Shown here piece by piece: positions 1 to 6,682 of a stretch of DNA of 11,018 nucleotides. The translations under genes were made by a program, and so were the position numbers. Numbering within the stretch: the first letter of the stretch is position 1; each line of letters begins with the position of its first letter. The stretch is from Crocinitomicaceae bacterium (GTDB lineage: Bacteria > Bacteroidota > Bacteroidia > Flavobacteriales_D > Crocinitomicaceae): positions 1 to 11,018 of the forward strand of contig NZQU01000058.1 in assembly GCA_002696025.1 (NCBI GenBank), read 5' to 3'. The notes below the pieces were generated by a model. That model ran no database searches, was not told the DNA's origin, and saw only the letters and a list, made by a program, of their open reading frames with translations.

Positions 1-759
1 ATAATTAAATAAAGTTCTATTATCCTCTTTATTATCCCAATGAATTGGAGTGATTCCATAGAAAAAACCAATTTCTGCTAAAAGACTTGTTGACCCGGTA
101 AAATTCCACTCAGCACCACCTGTAAATCCAACAGAACCTCTATAAAAAAACATATCTCCAGAAGCACTCATGTTTTCATTATTAACATTGTCAGTTTGAA
201 CGCCAGTCATTGAAGTTGATAGGCCATTATCGTTTATTTTATTAGAAGCTAAGAAGCTATTTCTTATTCCAAACTTCCCAAAATATCTAAAGTCACCTAT
301 AAAATCAGTTCTAAATAAAAGCATTAGCGGAATGGTAATATATACTGGTTTTTGAGTTCGTTCATTAAGTGTAAAAAGCATGTTTGAACTAGTGGAGTCC
401 ATATTTAAACTGTTATTTGTAAAGACATCGCTTCGTTGAAGAATTCTTGTGTCGTTGTAATAATAATTTATTGTTGTATTTGAAGGAGCTTTGTATTTGA
501 TTGATTCAAAATCAAACTCCAAACCAGTAGCAATACCAAGGTTTTTAGAGTTTTTAAAAGATTTATGAAGAGTGACACCTACATTCAAAATAGTTCCAAC
601 ACCATTTTTATCCATTTTAGAGGTTCCCATTTTTGTAAGGTTCAATCCAAAGCCTCCGGTCAATCCAGCTTGCATTTTTTTATCTGCTATTTCTTGAGAA
701 AAAAGAATACTAGTAGGAAATAAAATAAGAATCAGGGATGAATAAATAATGTTTTTCAT
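1..759 (-). CDS. Outer-membrane beta-barrel protein (PorT/OMP_b-brl-like), C-terminus cut by window edge
   Basis: The minus strand is open from an ATG at 759 to the first base, 253 codons without a stop, so the C-terminus lies outside the window. The product starts with a signal peptide: Lys-Asn, a hydrophobic stretch over residues 4-20, then Phe-Ser-Gln, a typical flavobacterial cleavage site near residue 21. The mature part has the look of a small beta-barrel: Gly-rich strands such as AGLTGGFGLNL and GVGTILNVGVTLHKSF, the pattern KPVYITIPLMLLF seen in many Bacteroidota barrels, then RYFGKFGIRNSF and AEIGFFYGI, with long Asn/Ser-rich loops between. This resembles the PorT/OMP_b-brl_2 group of outer-membrane proteins. 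The function is unknown; structural and transport roles are both possible. It is transcribed divergently from gldB across a very short intergenic region. The family call is from motif memory, not a search. Confidence 0.8.
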   Translation of the reverse strand, partial: MKNIIYSSLILILFPTSILFSQEIADKKMQAGLTGGFGLNLTKMGTSKMDKNGVGTILNVGVTLHKSFKNSKNLGIATGLEFDFESIKYKAPSNTTINYYYNDTRILQRSDVFTNNSLNMDSTSSNMLFTLNERTQKPVYITIPLMLLFRTDFIGDFRYFGKFGIRNSFLASNKINDNGLSTSMTGVQTDNVNNENMSASGDMFFYRGSVGFTGGAEWNFTGSTSLLAEIGFFYGITPIHWDNKEDNRTLFNY

Positions 760-790
760 ATTAATAATTTTTAAATAGTTATTGAAATAT

Positions 791-798
791 TAATTTTG
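791..798 (+). promoter_or_regulatory. Candidate -7 element for gldB operon (TAATTTTG)
   Basis: TAATTTTG matches TAnnTTTG exactly and would place the transcription start near 805, about nine bases before the ATG at 814. No TTG is present at the expected -33 position (about 765-773), so this is a half-match. It faces the minus-strand -7 element at 801-808, and the two form an imperfect palindrome. Confidence 0.4.
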
Positions 799-800
799 AA

Positions 801-829
801 CAAAGTTAAAAAAATGCATTGTATTCAAA
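801..829 (-). promoter_or_regulatory. Candidate promoter for the barrel gene (TTTG-N17-TAACTTTG)
   Basis: On the minus strand TTTG (829-826) is followed after 17 bases by TAACTTTG (808-801), an exact match to the Bacteroidota -7 consensus TAnnTTTG, with a -33 TTG at a spacing within the range described for Flavobacterium. The predicted start of transcription is near 794, giving a leader of about 35 bases before the ATG at 759. The site lies over the start of gldB. No transcript data are available. Confidence 0.5.
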
Positions 830-1830
830 AGGTATTTTATTCAATAATACTGATATTTTCAATTTATGCTTGTTCTTCTAATCCATTAGATGTAAATGCG
901 TCAAATGTTAAAGTTGATCTTGAATACATAAATATAGATTCGTCTTTAAGAAATAGTAACAATCAAAATAAAATTAAGTTTCATAATAAATTTAAAATTG
1001 ACTTCCCTTATTTATATCGTAGAGCTTATGGTCAGTTTATAGGTATTGATTTTAATTCAGATGAACAATTTTTAAGTAGTATTAATCAATATTATTCTGA
1101 TCCTTATATTTCAAGATTGCAAAAGAGAATTGCTCAATTGGGAAATCTAAAAAATGAAAAAGAGAAAATTCATCAATCTTTTCAATATTTAAAGTACCAC
1201 TTCCCTAAAATGCAATTGCCAAAAAAAATTGCATTTATTAGTTCTACTTTTGCTCATAGAACACCTGTAACTAAAGACAATATTGGGATTTCATTAGAGT
1301 GTTATTTAGATAATAAATCAAAAGTTATAAAGGAATTGCCCGTTAAAGATTTTCCACAATATTACATAGAAGAGCTCAATCAAAAATACATGGTTAGAGA
1401 TGTAATTCAGGAATGGGTTTCAAAAAAAATATTACTTCATAATGATCATTTACAATTTGCAGAAAAAATGATTTATTGGGGTAAAGTTTTATATCTTATT
1501 AATGCATCAATTCCAGATGCAGATCTTTCTTTAATATGCAGGTATTCACCTAATGATTTTAAATGGGCTGAAGATAAGGAGTCAGATATATGGAAACATA
1601 TAATTGATCAAAAAATGCTATACAAAAGAAATGATTTAACTGATAAAGGGTGGTTTTCAGAAGCCCCTTTTACATCGGGATTGCCCAATGAAAGCCCTCA
1701 AAGATTGGGGCAGTATATCGGTTATAAAATGGTGCTTTCATATATGGCTGTTAATCCTAATATTGCTTTAAAAGAATTAATAAAAGTATCTTACACAGAT
1801 ATTATGCAAGAATACAAAATTGAAAAATAA
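814..1830 (+). CDS. gldB: Gliding motility lipoprotein GldB
   Basis: A 338-residue lipoprotein of the GldB family, required for gliding in Flavobacterium johnsoniae and expected to sit in an envelope membrane by its lipid anchor. From the ATG at 814 the product has a short signal sequence and a lipobox ending in Cys20 (SIYAC), followed by Ser-Ser. Family-typical stretches follow: FPYLY early, then GISLECYL, MIYWGKVLYLINASIPD, the W-rich SDIWKHI, LLY-like MLYKRNDL, EAPFTSGLP, and LGQYIGYKMVLSYM near the end. No HExxH zinc motif is seen. An in-frame TTG at 796 would add six residues, but it lies inside the candidate -7 element, so the ATG is preferred. gldC starts 2 bp after the stop, indicating one operon. 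Its molecular role in gliding is not known. Confidence 0.9.
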   Translation: MHCIQKVFYSIILIFSIYACSSNPLDVNASNVKVDLEYINIDSSLRNSNNQNKIKFHNKFKIDFPYLYRRAYGQFIGIDFNSDEQFLSSINQYYSDPYISRLQKRIAQLGNLKNEKEKIHQSFQYLKYHFPKMQLPKKIAFISSTFAHRTPVTKDNIGISLECYLDNKSKVIKELPVKDFPQYYIEELNQKYMVRDVIQEWVSKKILLHNDHLQFAEKMIYWGKVLYLINASIPDADLSLICRYSPNDFKWAEDKESDIWKHIIDQKMLYKRNDLTDKGWFSEAPFTSGLPNESPQRLGQYIGYKMVLSYMAVNPNIALKELIKVSYTDIMQEYKIEK

Positions 1831-1832
1831 TA

Positions 1833-2177
1833 ATGAGTGAATCTAAAATCAAGACATCACATATAAAAATAGATGTCGATACCAATCAAAATAATCTTCC
1901 CAAAGAAATTAGATGGACTGCAGAAGATGGTGGTGTTAAAGAGAATGTTTCAAAAGCATTCTTTTTGTCAGTATGGGATCCAAAGGAACAAAATACAATG
2001 AGAATTGATCTTTGGACCGAAGACATGAGTGTTGATGAGATGAAAAAATTTTTTCATCAGGCATTATTGTCTATGTCTGACACATTTGAAAATGCTACAG
2101 GAGAACATTTGATTTGTGAGGATTTAAGAGATTATTGCTATCATTTTGCAGATAAAATGAATATTTTATCTAAATGA
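1833..2177 (+). CDS. gldC: Gliding motility protein GldC
   Basis: A 114-residue protein without signal peptide or membrane segment, so predicted cytoplasmic. It matches GldC along its whole length. The hallmark features are the early IKIDVD strand, PKEIRWTAEDGG, SKAFFLSVWD, the very conserved NTMRIDLWTEDMSVDEMKKF, and the C-terminal DLRDYCYHFADKM. GldC supports gliding motility in Flavobacterium; its biochemical activity is not established. The gene starts 2 bp after gldB, and its TGA stop shares the ATGA overlap with the next start codon at 2174, which implies translational coupling of all three genes. Length is normal for the family. Confidence 0.93.
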   Translation: MSESKIKTSHIKIDVDTNQNNLPKEIRWTAEDGGVKENVSKAFFLSVWDPKEQNTMRIDLWTEDMSVDEMKKFFHQALLSMSDTFENATGEHLICEDLRDYCYHFADKMNILSK

Positions 2178-2953
2178 TTGTCTTAAAAAAAATGTTTGTT
2201 TCGCACACTGATCCAGTAACTTATCATGCTGATTGGATTGACGAAAGTGTAAATAGTTTAATTGGCCAAAATATTCATATCAAATGGTCTGGAAGGTATG
2301 TTTGTAAATCTTGTGATAAAACACCAAATAAGCTTTTTGGAGAAGGTTTGTGTTATTCATGCTTTTCAACTTTACCCATTGCATCTCCATGCATTATTCA
2401 CCCTGAAAAATGCAGAGCACATTTAGGAGAAGGAAGAGATATGGAATGGGAAAGAAAACACCATCTTCAACCACACATTGTTTATCTTGCAGTTTCTGAT
2501 GTTGTAAAAGTTGGTGTTACTAGAGACACCCAAATTCCAATAAGATGGATTGATCAAGGAGCCATTAAAGCCATTAAACTTGCCGAAACAAAAAATAGAT
2601 ATGAAGCTGGATGTATTGAAGTAGCATTAAAATCTAATTACACTGACAAAACCAATTGGAGAAAAATGGTCAAAAATGAAGTAGATGAATCAATAGATTT
2701 AATTGATGAAAAATGGAGCCTTCATGAAGAACTGCCATTTGATATGCAAGAATTTTTTTCAGAAGATGACTCTGTTTTAGAGTTTAATTACCCTGTTTAC
2801 AAATATCCAGAAAAAATTATTTATATTTCATTAGATAAACAAAATGAGATAAAAGGCAGATTAACAGGCATTAAGGGGCAATATTTACTATTTGAAAATG
2901 GCTCGGTCTTTAATGTTCGCAGACACACAGGTTATGAAGTTAGTATAACTTAA
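2174..2953 (+). CDS. DUF2797 family protein with Cys-rich zinc-ribbon-like N-terminus and GIY-YIG-like core
   Basis: A 259-residue cytoplasmic protein that I assign to DUF2797, a family of unknown function. Residues 40-80 hold six cysteines, Cys44/47 and Cys60/63 as two CxxC pairs plus Cys73 and Cys80, suggesting a zinc-binding module. The central block, residues 101-163, is the family signature: HIVYLA, VKVGVTR, IPIRWIDQGA, NRYEAG, then DKTNWR. IVYLA followed by VKVG with Arg124 ten residues after Gly114 and a Glu at 144 or 149 resembles the layout of GIY-YIG nuclease-fold proteins; that comparison is my inference. The last 35 residues (GRLTGIKGQYLLFENG, then RRHTGYEV) form a small beta-rich tail usual for the family. 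It overlaps gldC by 4 bp, so it is co-transcribed with gldBC. A nucleic-acid role is plausible but unproven. Confidence 0.8.
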   Translation: MIVLKKMFVSHTDPVTYHADWIDESVNSLIGQNIHIKWSGRYVCKSCDKTPNKLFGEGLCYSCFSTLPIASPCIIHPEKCRAHLGEGRDMEWERKHHLQPHIVYLAVSDVVKVGVTRDTQIPIRWIDQGAIKAIKLAETKNRYEAGCIEVALKSNYTDKTNWRKMVKNEVDESIDLIDEKWSLHEELPFDMQEFFSEDDSVLEFNYPVYKYPEKIIYISLDKQNEIKGRLTGIKGQYLLFENGSVFNVRRHTGYEVSIT

Positions 2954-2961
2954 TATATTTG
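2954..2961 (+). promoter_or_regulatory. Candidate -7 promoter element for bioB operon (TATATTTG)
   Basis: TATATTTG, an exact TAnnTTTG match, begins at the base after the stop codon of the DUF2797 gene and ends 20 bases before the bioB ATG. The predicted start of transcription near 2968 falls at the centre of a short inverted repeat (2962-2974). No TTG is seen at the usual -33 distance. It suggests that the bio genes can be transcribed separately from gldBC. Confidence 0.45.
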
Positions 2962-2974
2962 TAATAACTTATTA
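2962..2974. repeat. 13-bp inverted repeat before bioB (TAATAA-C-TTATTA)
   Basis: Perfect 6-bp arms separated by one base sit between the candidate -7 element and the bioB start codon. The position fits an operator, but arms made only of A and T are easily found by chance in DNA of this composition. Confidence 0.3.
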
Positions 2975-2981
2975 ATAAAAT

Positions 2982-4115
2982 ATGAAAGTAAACCCTCAAT
3001 ATAATACAAAAGAAACACTTCTAGAATTGTACAATAAACCATTATTGGAACTTGTTTTTGAAGCTGCAACGATTCATAGGCAACATCACAATCCAAGAGA
3101 AGTTCAAATGTCCTCCTTATTAAGTATAAAAACAGGTGGTTGTTCTGAAGATTGTAGTTATTGTCCTCAGGCTGCCAGATACAATACAGGTGTTAATGCT
3201 GATAAGTTAATGACTGTTGATACTGTAATTGAACAAGCTACAAATGCTAAAAATAATGGTTCCTCTAGGCTTTGTATGGGGGCAGCTTGGAGAGAAGTTA
3301 AAGACAATAGAGATTTTGATAATGTAATTGAAATGGTTCAACAGGTCAACTCTATGGGATTGGAAGTTTGTTGTACGCTTGGAATGTTAACTGATGACCA
3401 AGCAAAACGTCTTAAGAACGCAGGTTTATATGCCTACAATCATAATTTAGATTCATCTGAAGAGTACTACTCTGATGTGATCTCAACAAGAGAATATCAT
3501 GATCGTTTAAATACAATAGAAAATGTTAGGGGTGCTGGAATATCTGTTTGTTCTGGAGGTATTATTGGTATGGGAGAAAAGGTTGATGATCGAATTGGTT
3601 TGTTAATGAGTTATATGAAAATGGATAATCCTCCTGAATCGATCCCTATAAATGCTTTAGTTGCCGTTGAAGGTACTCCATTAGAAGAACAAAAAGAAAT
3701 TGAATCATGGGAGATCATAAGAATGGTAGCAACTACAAGAATTGCCTTTCCAGAATCAATTGTTCGTCTTTCTGCTGGTAGAACTTCCCTTTCTATTGAA
3801 ACACAAGGTCTTTGTTTTATGGCTGGTGCAGGTTCTATATTTGCTGGAGATAAATTATTAACCACACCAAATCCAGAATTTAATGAAGACAGTCAAATGT
3901 TTGATATATTGGGCTTAATTCCAAAAAAACCATTTCAGGATGGGTGTCAACCTGAAACTCATAAAGATGAAATTATAGAACAAAAAAAGGTGCTTGCTGA
4001 AAAAAGAAAGAAAGAACTTCAAGAAGCAAGAGAAAATGCCATAAAAAATAATTTCAAGCCAAGGGTATTTAAGACTGTTGATTCTATTAAAAATGAAGAA
4101 CAACTTTCTAAATAA
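2982..4115 (+). CDS. bioB: Biotin synthase BioB (radical SAM)
   Basis: Converts dethiobiotin to biotin by inserting sulfur, the last step of biotin synthesis, in the cytoplasm. The radical-SAM [4Fe-4S] motif CxxxCxxC is Cys54, Cys58 and Cys61 (GGCSEDCSYCPQ). The ligands of the second [2Fe-2S] cluster are all present in family context: Cys98 (RLCMGAAWR), Cys130 (LEVCCTLG), Cys190 (VCSGGIIGMGE) and Arg262 (VRLSAGR), matching E. coli Cys97, Cys128, Cys188 and Arg260 with a steady offset of one or two. The protein is 377 residues, against 346 in E. coli. The extra length is a Lys/Glu-rich, probably helical tail at about 327-377. The gene lies 28 bp after the DUF2797 gene, and its 3' end overlaps bioF. 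Confidence 0.97.
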   Translation: MKVNPQYNTKETLLELYNKPLLELVFEAATIHRQHHNPREVQMSSLLSIKTGGCSEDCSYCPQAARYNTGVNADKLMTVDTVIEQATNAKNNGSSRLCMGAAWREVKDNRDFDNVIEMVQQVNSMGLEVCCTLGMLTDDQAKRLKNAGLYAYNHNLDSSEEYYSDVISTREYHDRLNTIENVRGAGISVCSGGIIGMGEKVDDRIGLLMSYMKMDNPPESIPINALVAVEGTPLEEQKEIESWEIIRMVATTRIAFPESIVRLSAGRTSLSIETQGLCFMAGAGSIFAGDKLLTTPNPEFNEDSQMFDILGLIPKKPFQDGCQPETHKDEIIEQKKVLAEKRKKELQEARENAIKNNFKPRVFKTVDSIKNEEQLSK

Positions 4116-5175
4116 GTTAAATAATAGAAAGTTTAATGGCACCTTTCGAAAACTTGATGTTTTTGAAAATGGAATCGATTTTTTTAGCAATGATTATTTA
4201 GGTTTCGCCAACAAATCTAGCTCAATTGACTTGTCAGGTGCAACTGGTTCTAGATTGCTTTCTGGTAATTCAAATAATGCTGCAGTTGCTGAAAAAAAAA
4301 TAGCTAAATTTTACAGTTCAGAAAGTTCTCTTATATACACATCAGGTTATACTTTAAATGTTGGGTTGATATCATGTTTGGCTTCTCGTCATGACCTCAT
4401 TTTATACGATGAAAATGTTCATGCTAGTATTAGGGATGGTATAAGATTATCTAAAGCTCAATCATTTTCATTCAAGCACAATAACATTTCTGACTTAGAA
4501 AGACAGCTAATTTCAAATACAAAATCCAATGTGTTTGTATTAATTGAAAGTCTTTATTCAATGACGGGTAAATTCTCTGATTTAATTAGCATATGTGAAC
4601 TATGTGAAAAGTATAATGCATATCTAATTGTAGATGAGGCCCATAGCATTGGTGCTTTTGGAGATAATGGAAAAGGCTTGTGTTATAAATACAATATCCA
4701 CAATAGAGTTTTTGCAAGAGTAGTAACTTTTGGTAAGGCCTATGGTTTAATGGGGGCTGCTGTTTTGTCCTCTGAAGTTATGATAGATTATTTAATTAAT
4801 TTTTCTAGGTCTTTTATATATACTACGGCCATGCCACCTAGTATTTACAAACAAATTGAAGTTAATGTTTGTGATTCAAAAATCAATGAATTGATTGATC
4901 GGTTACAATTGAATTTAAAATATTTTAGAGACCATTTTAATCATGATTCAATAATTTCTGAATTAAATTCACCAATTCAAATCATCCAAATAGGTGATAA
5001 TAAAAAAACGCTTTCATTGTCTAATCAAATTTTTAACAAAGGAATTATTAATAAACCCATATTTTATCCAACTGTACCTAAAAATGAAGAATGTTTAAGA
5101 CTTTGCTTTCATTCATTCAATGAATTTTCAGAAATTGATTTATTAATAGAATCGCTTAAAAACATTAATGATTAA
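4093..5175 (+). CDS. bioF: 8-amino-7-oxononanoate synthase BioF (PLP enzyme, alpha-oxoamine synthase family)
   Basis: Condenses pimeloyl thioester with alanine to give 8-amino-7-oxononanoate, the first ring-assembly step of biotin synthesis. The 360-residue product shows the family motifs in order: FSNDYLGFAN, TGSRLLSGN, SGYTLNVG, His110 in ENVHASIRDG (stacks on the cofactor ring), VDEAHSIGAFG with Asp181 and His184, the PLP-binding Lys215 in VTFGKAYGLMGA, and RLCFHSFN near the C-terminus. Glycine C-acetyltransferase and serine palmitoyltransferase share this fold, but the place directly after bioB favours BioF. The ATG at 4093 is preferred; an in-frame TTG at 4078 is possible. With the ATG, the first 23 bases overlap the end of bioB in another frame. 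The metallophosphoesterase gene overlaps the 3' end by 8 bp. Confidence 0.9.
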   Translation: MKNNFLNKLNNRKFNGTFRKLDVFENGIDFFSNDYLGFANKSSSIDLSGATGSRLLSGNSNNAAVAEKKIAKFYSSESSLIYTSGYTLNVGLISCLASRHDLILYDENVHASIRDGIRLSKAQSFSFKHNNISDLERQLISNTKSNVFVLIESLYSMTGKFSDLISICELCEKYNAYLIVDEAHSIGAFGDNGKGLCYKYNIHNRVFARVVTFGKAYGLMGAAVLSSEVMIDYLINFSRSFIYTTAMPPSIYKQIEVNVCDSKINELIDRLQLNLKYFRDHFNHDSIISELNSPIQIIQIGDNKKTLSLSNQIFNKGIINKPIFYPTVPKNEECLRLCFHSFNEFSEIDLLIESLKNIND

Positions 5176-5680
5176 AATAGGTTTGTTATCAGACACCCAT
5201 GGTGAGTTAGATGAAAGAATCTTTCATCACTTTAAAGAAGTTGATGAGATATGGCATGCAGGCGATATTGGAGATATTTCTGTGATTGATCAATTGGCTA
5301 AGTTAAAACCAATCAAATCTGTTTATGGAAATATTGATAATTCAGAAATTAGAAAAGAAACCAATGAGTTTCTTTTTTTCGAAAGAAATGATTTGAAAAT
5401 ATTAATGATTCATATCGGTGGTAAACCAGGAAGATATTCAAAACAATCATATGAATTGATTAAAAAATACAAACCTGATGTATTTGTTTGTGGCCATTCT
5501 CACATTCTTTTTGTACAACATGACAAAAGCAACCAGATGATTTGCTTAAACCCTGGCGCTTGTGGATATAAAGGCTTTCATAAAGTCAGAACCATATTGA
5601 GGTTTGATATTGATTTGGGCTCTTTAAAAAACCTTGAAGTAATTGAATTGGGAAATAGAAGTAAATTAATTAAAGATTAA
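5168..5680 (+). CDS. YfcE/MJ0936-type metallophosphoesterase
   Basis: A 170-residue cytoplasmic phosphodiesterase of the small calcineurin-like (Metallophos_2) group. All dimetal ligands are visible: Asp9 and His11 (LLSDTHG), Asp33 (HAGDIGD), Asn55 (YGNID), His82 (MIHIGG), His110 and His112 (CGHSHI). The closing LNPGACG motif is also present. Length is normal for the group, whose members hydrolyse artificial phosphodiesters in vitro; the physiological substrate is unknown. Its ATG lies inside the end of bioF with an 8-bp overlap, so it is probably translated from the bio mRNA, although no family knowledge links it to biotin. It may be a passenger gene. Confidence 0.92.
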   Translation: MIKIGLLSDTHGELDERIFHHFKEVDEIWHAGDIGDISVIDQLAKLKPIKSVYGNIDNSEIRKETNEFLFFERNDLKILMIHIGGKPGRYSKQSYELIKKYKPDVFVCGHSHILFVQHDKSNQMICLNPGACGYKGFHKVRTILRFDIDLGSLKNLEVIELGNRSKLIKD

Positions 5681-5695
5681 TAATTGAGTTATATT

Positions 5696-5716
5696 ATATT
5701 TATATTAGATAAATAT
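5696..5716. repeat. 21-bp inverted repeat upstream of the PCMD/receptor operon
   Basis: Perfect 8-bp arms, ATATTTAT and ATAAATAT, are separated by ATTAG and end 13 bases before the ATG at 5730. The site is in the 49-bp gap after the metallophosphoesterase gene, the only place for an operon-specific operator. It overlaps TATATTTA (5695-5702), one base short of a -7 consensus. The all-AT arms keep confidence low. Confidence 0.35.
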
Positions 5717-5729
5717 TAAATCAATTTTT

Positions 5730-6671
5730 ATGAGAGAAAAACTACTTTTTACAATTTTACTGTCATCTTTTACAATTTATTCACAACAACAGATAGGCAA
5801 TTCAGGTTTTGAACAATGGGATAATCTTGGCGCCCCAAATGAAGAGCCATCAAACTGGAACAGTTTTAAAACTGGATCAGGTTCTTTTTCTTCATTTGCA
5901 TCTAAACAAATTGAACAGTCAACAGATGTTAGGCCAGGATCTTCAGGTAGTTATAGCTCAAAAGTTTATTCAGTTAGTACCTTTGGTATCATAGCTAATG
6001 GAAACATGACAATTGGTAGAATCAATATGGGTTCAGCAACAGCTGCATCATCAGAAAACTACAATTATTCTGTTGTTAGTGATACAAATTTTTCCGAAGC
6101 ACTTACTCAATCTCCAGACTCCATTGTTTTTTGGGTTAAATACACTCCTGTTAGTTCAGGTGAAGAGGCAAGAATGAAAGCTGCAATACATGATGATTAT
6201 GAATTTAGAGATCCTACTGATGCCAATTCTGCCACTCATTTGGTTGCTACTGCTGAATTGAATTACCCATCAACTTCAGGAAGTTGGGTGAGAAAAAGTG
6301 TTCCTTTTGATTATTCTGGTCCTTCAACAACACCGGAGTTTATTTTGTTAACATTTACAACGAATAAAACACCTGGAGGAGGAGATGGAAATGATGAAAT
6401 TTTAATTGATGATGTTGAATTAATATACAATTCAGTATCTATTCAGGAGTCCATTCAAAAATTCAATAAAGTTTATCATTCATATGGGAATATATTTATT
6501 GAATCAAATGACCCATTAAATGGAGAATATAAAATATTTAATACGAGCGGAGTTGAAGTTCAAAAAGGTTCTTTATCTAATGTTATTAAGTGTAATTTAA
6601 AACATGGAATTTATTATTTAAAAACAAATTCTGATGATCATCAAAGAACATTTAAGTTTTTTGTTAATTAA
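5730..6671 (+). CDS. Secreted PCMD-domain protein with T9SS type A sorting tail
   Basis: A 313-residue exported protein. Residues 1-18 form a signal peptide with likely cleavage after IYS. Residues of about 22-234 resemble the PCMD domain (putative carbohydrate metabolism domain): it opens with NSGFEQWD and a following PSNW, has SIVFWVKYTP in the middle and GSWVRKSVPFDYS later, and closes with DEILIDDVELIYN. Residues of about 237-313 are a T9SS type A sorting domain, with YKIFNTSGVEVQKG, LKHGIYYLKT and a basic/aromatic end, so the protein is expected to cross the outer membrane by type IX secretion and be released or anchored at the surface. The receptor gene follows after 11 bp, which suggests that this protein binds or delivers the receptor's ligand. 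No catalytic residues can be named, and the ligand is unknown. Confidence 0.82.
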   Translation: MREKLLFTILLSSFTIYSQQQIGNSGFEQWDNLGAPNEEPSNWNSFKTGSGSFSSFASKQIEQSTDVRPGSSGSYSSKVYSVSTFGIIANGNMTIGRINMGSATAASSENYNYSVVSDTNFSEALTQSPDSIVFWVKYTPVSSGEEARMKAAIHDDYEFRDPTDANSATHLVATAELNYPSTSGSWVRKSVPFDYSGPSTTPEFILLTFTTNKTPGGGDGNDEILIDDVELIYNSVSIQESIQKFNKVYHSYGNIFIESNDPLNGEYKIFNTSGVEVQKGSLSNVIKCNLKHGIYYLKTNSDDHQRTFKFFVN

Positions 6672-6682
6672 TCTATGTTTTA

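Noticed and set aside
2959..2999. Possible BirA operator around the bioB start (TTGTAA and GTAAACC-like pieces)
   Set aside because: The right-hand piece is inside the bioB coding sequence and in the wrong orientation to make the known inverted repeat.
4078..4092. TTG start for bioF five codons upstream of the ATG
   Set aside because: It would lengthen the overlap with bioB without adding family residues; the ATG at 4093 is simpler, although not proven.
3611..4190. Two open frames on the minus strand (3611-3865 and 3915-4190)
   Set aside because: Both are antisense to bioB and bioF, which have complete family motifs there; the translations are low-complexity and resemble no family.
5809..5994. 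Short plus-strand open frame inside the PCMD gene
   Set aside because: It lies out of frame within a gene with a signal peptide and domain match; nothing supports translation.
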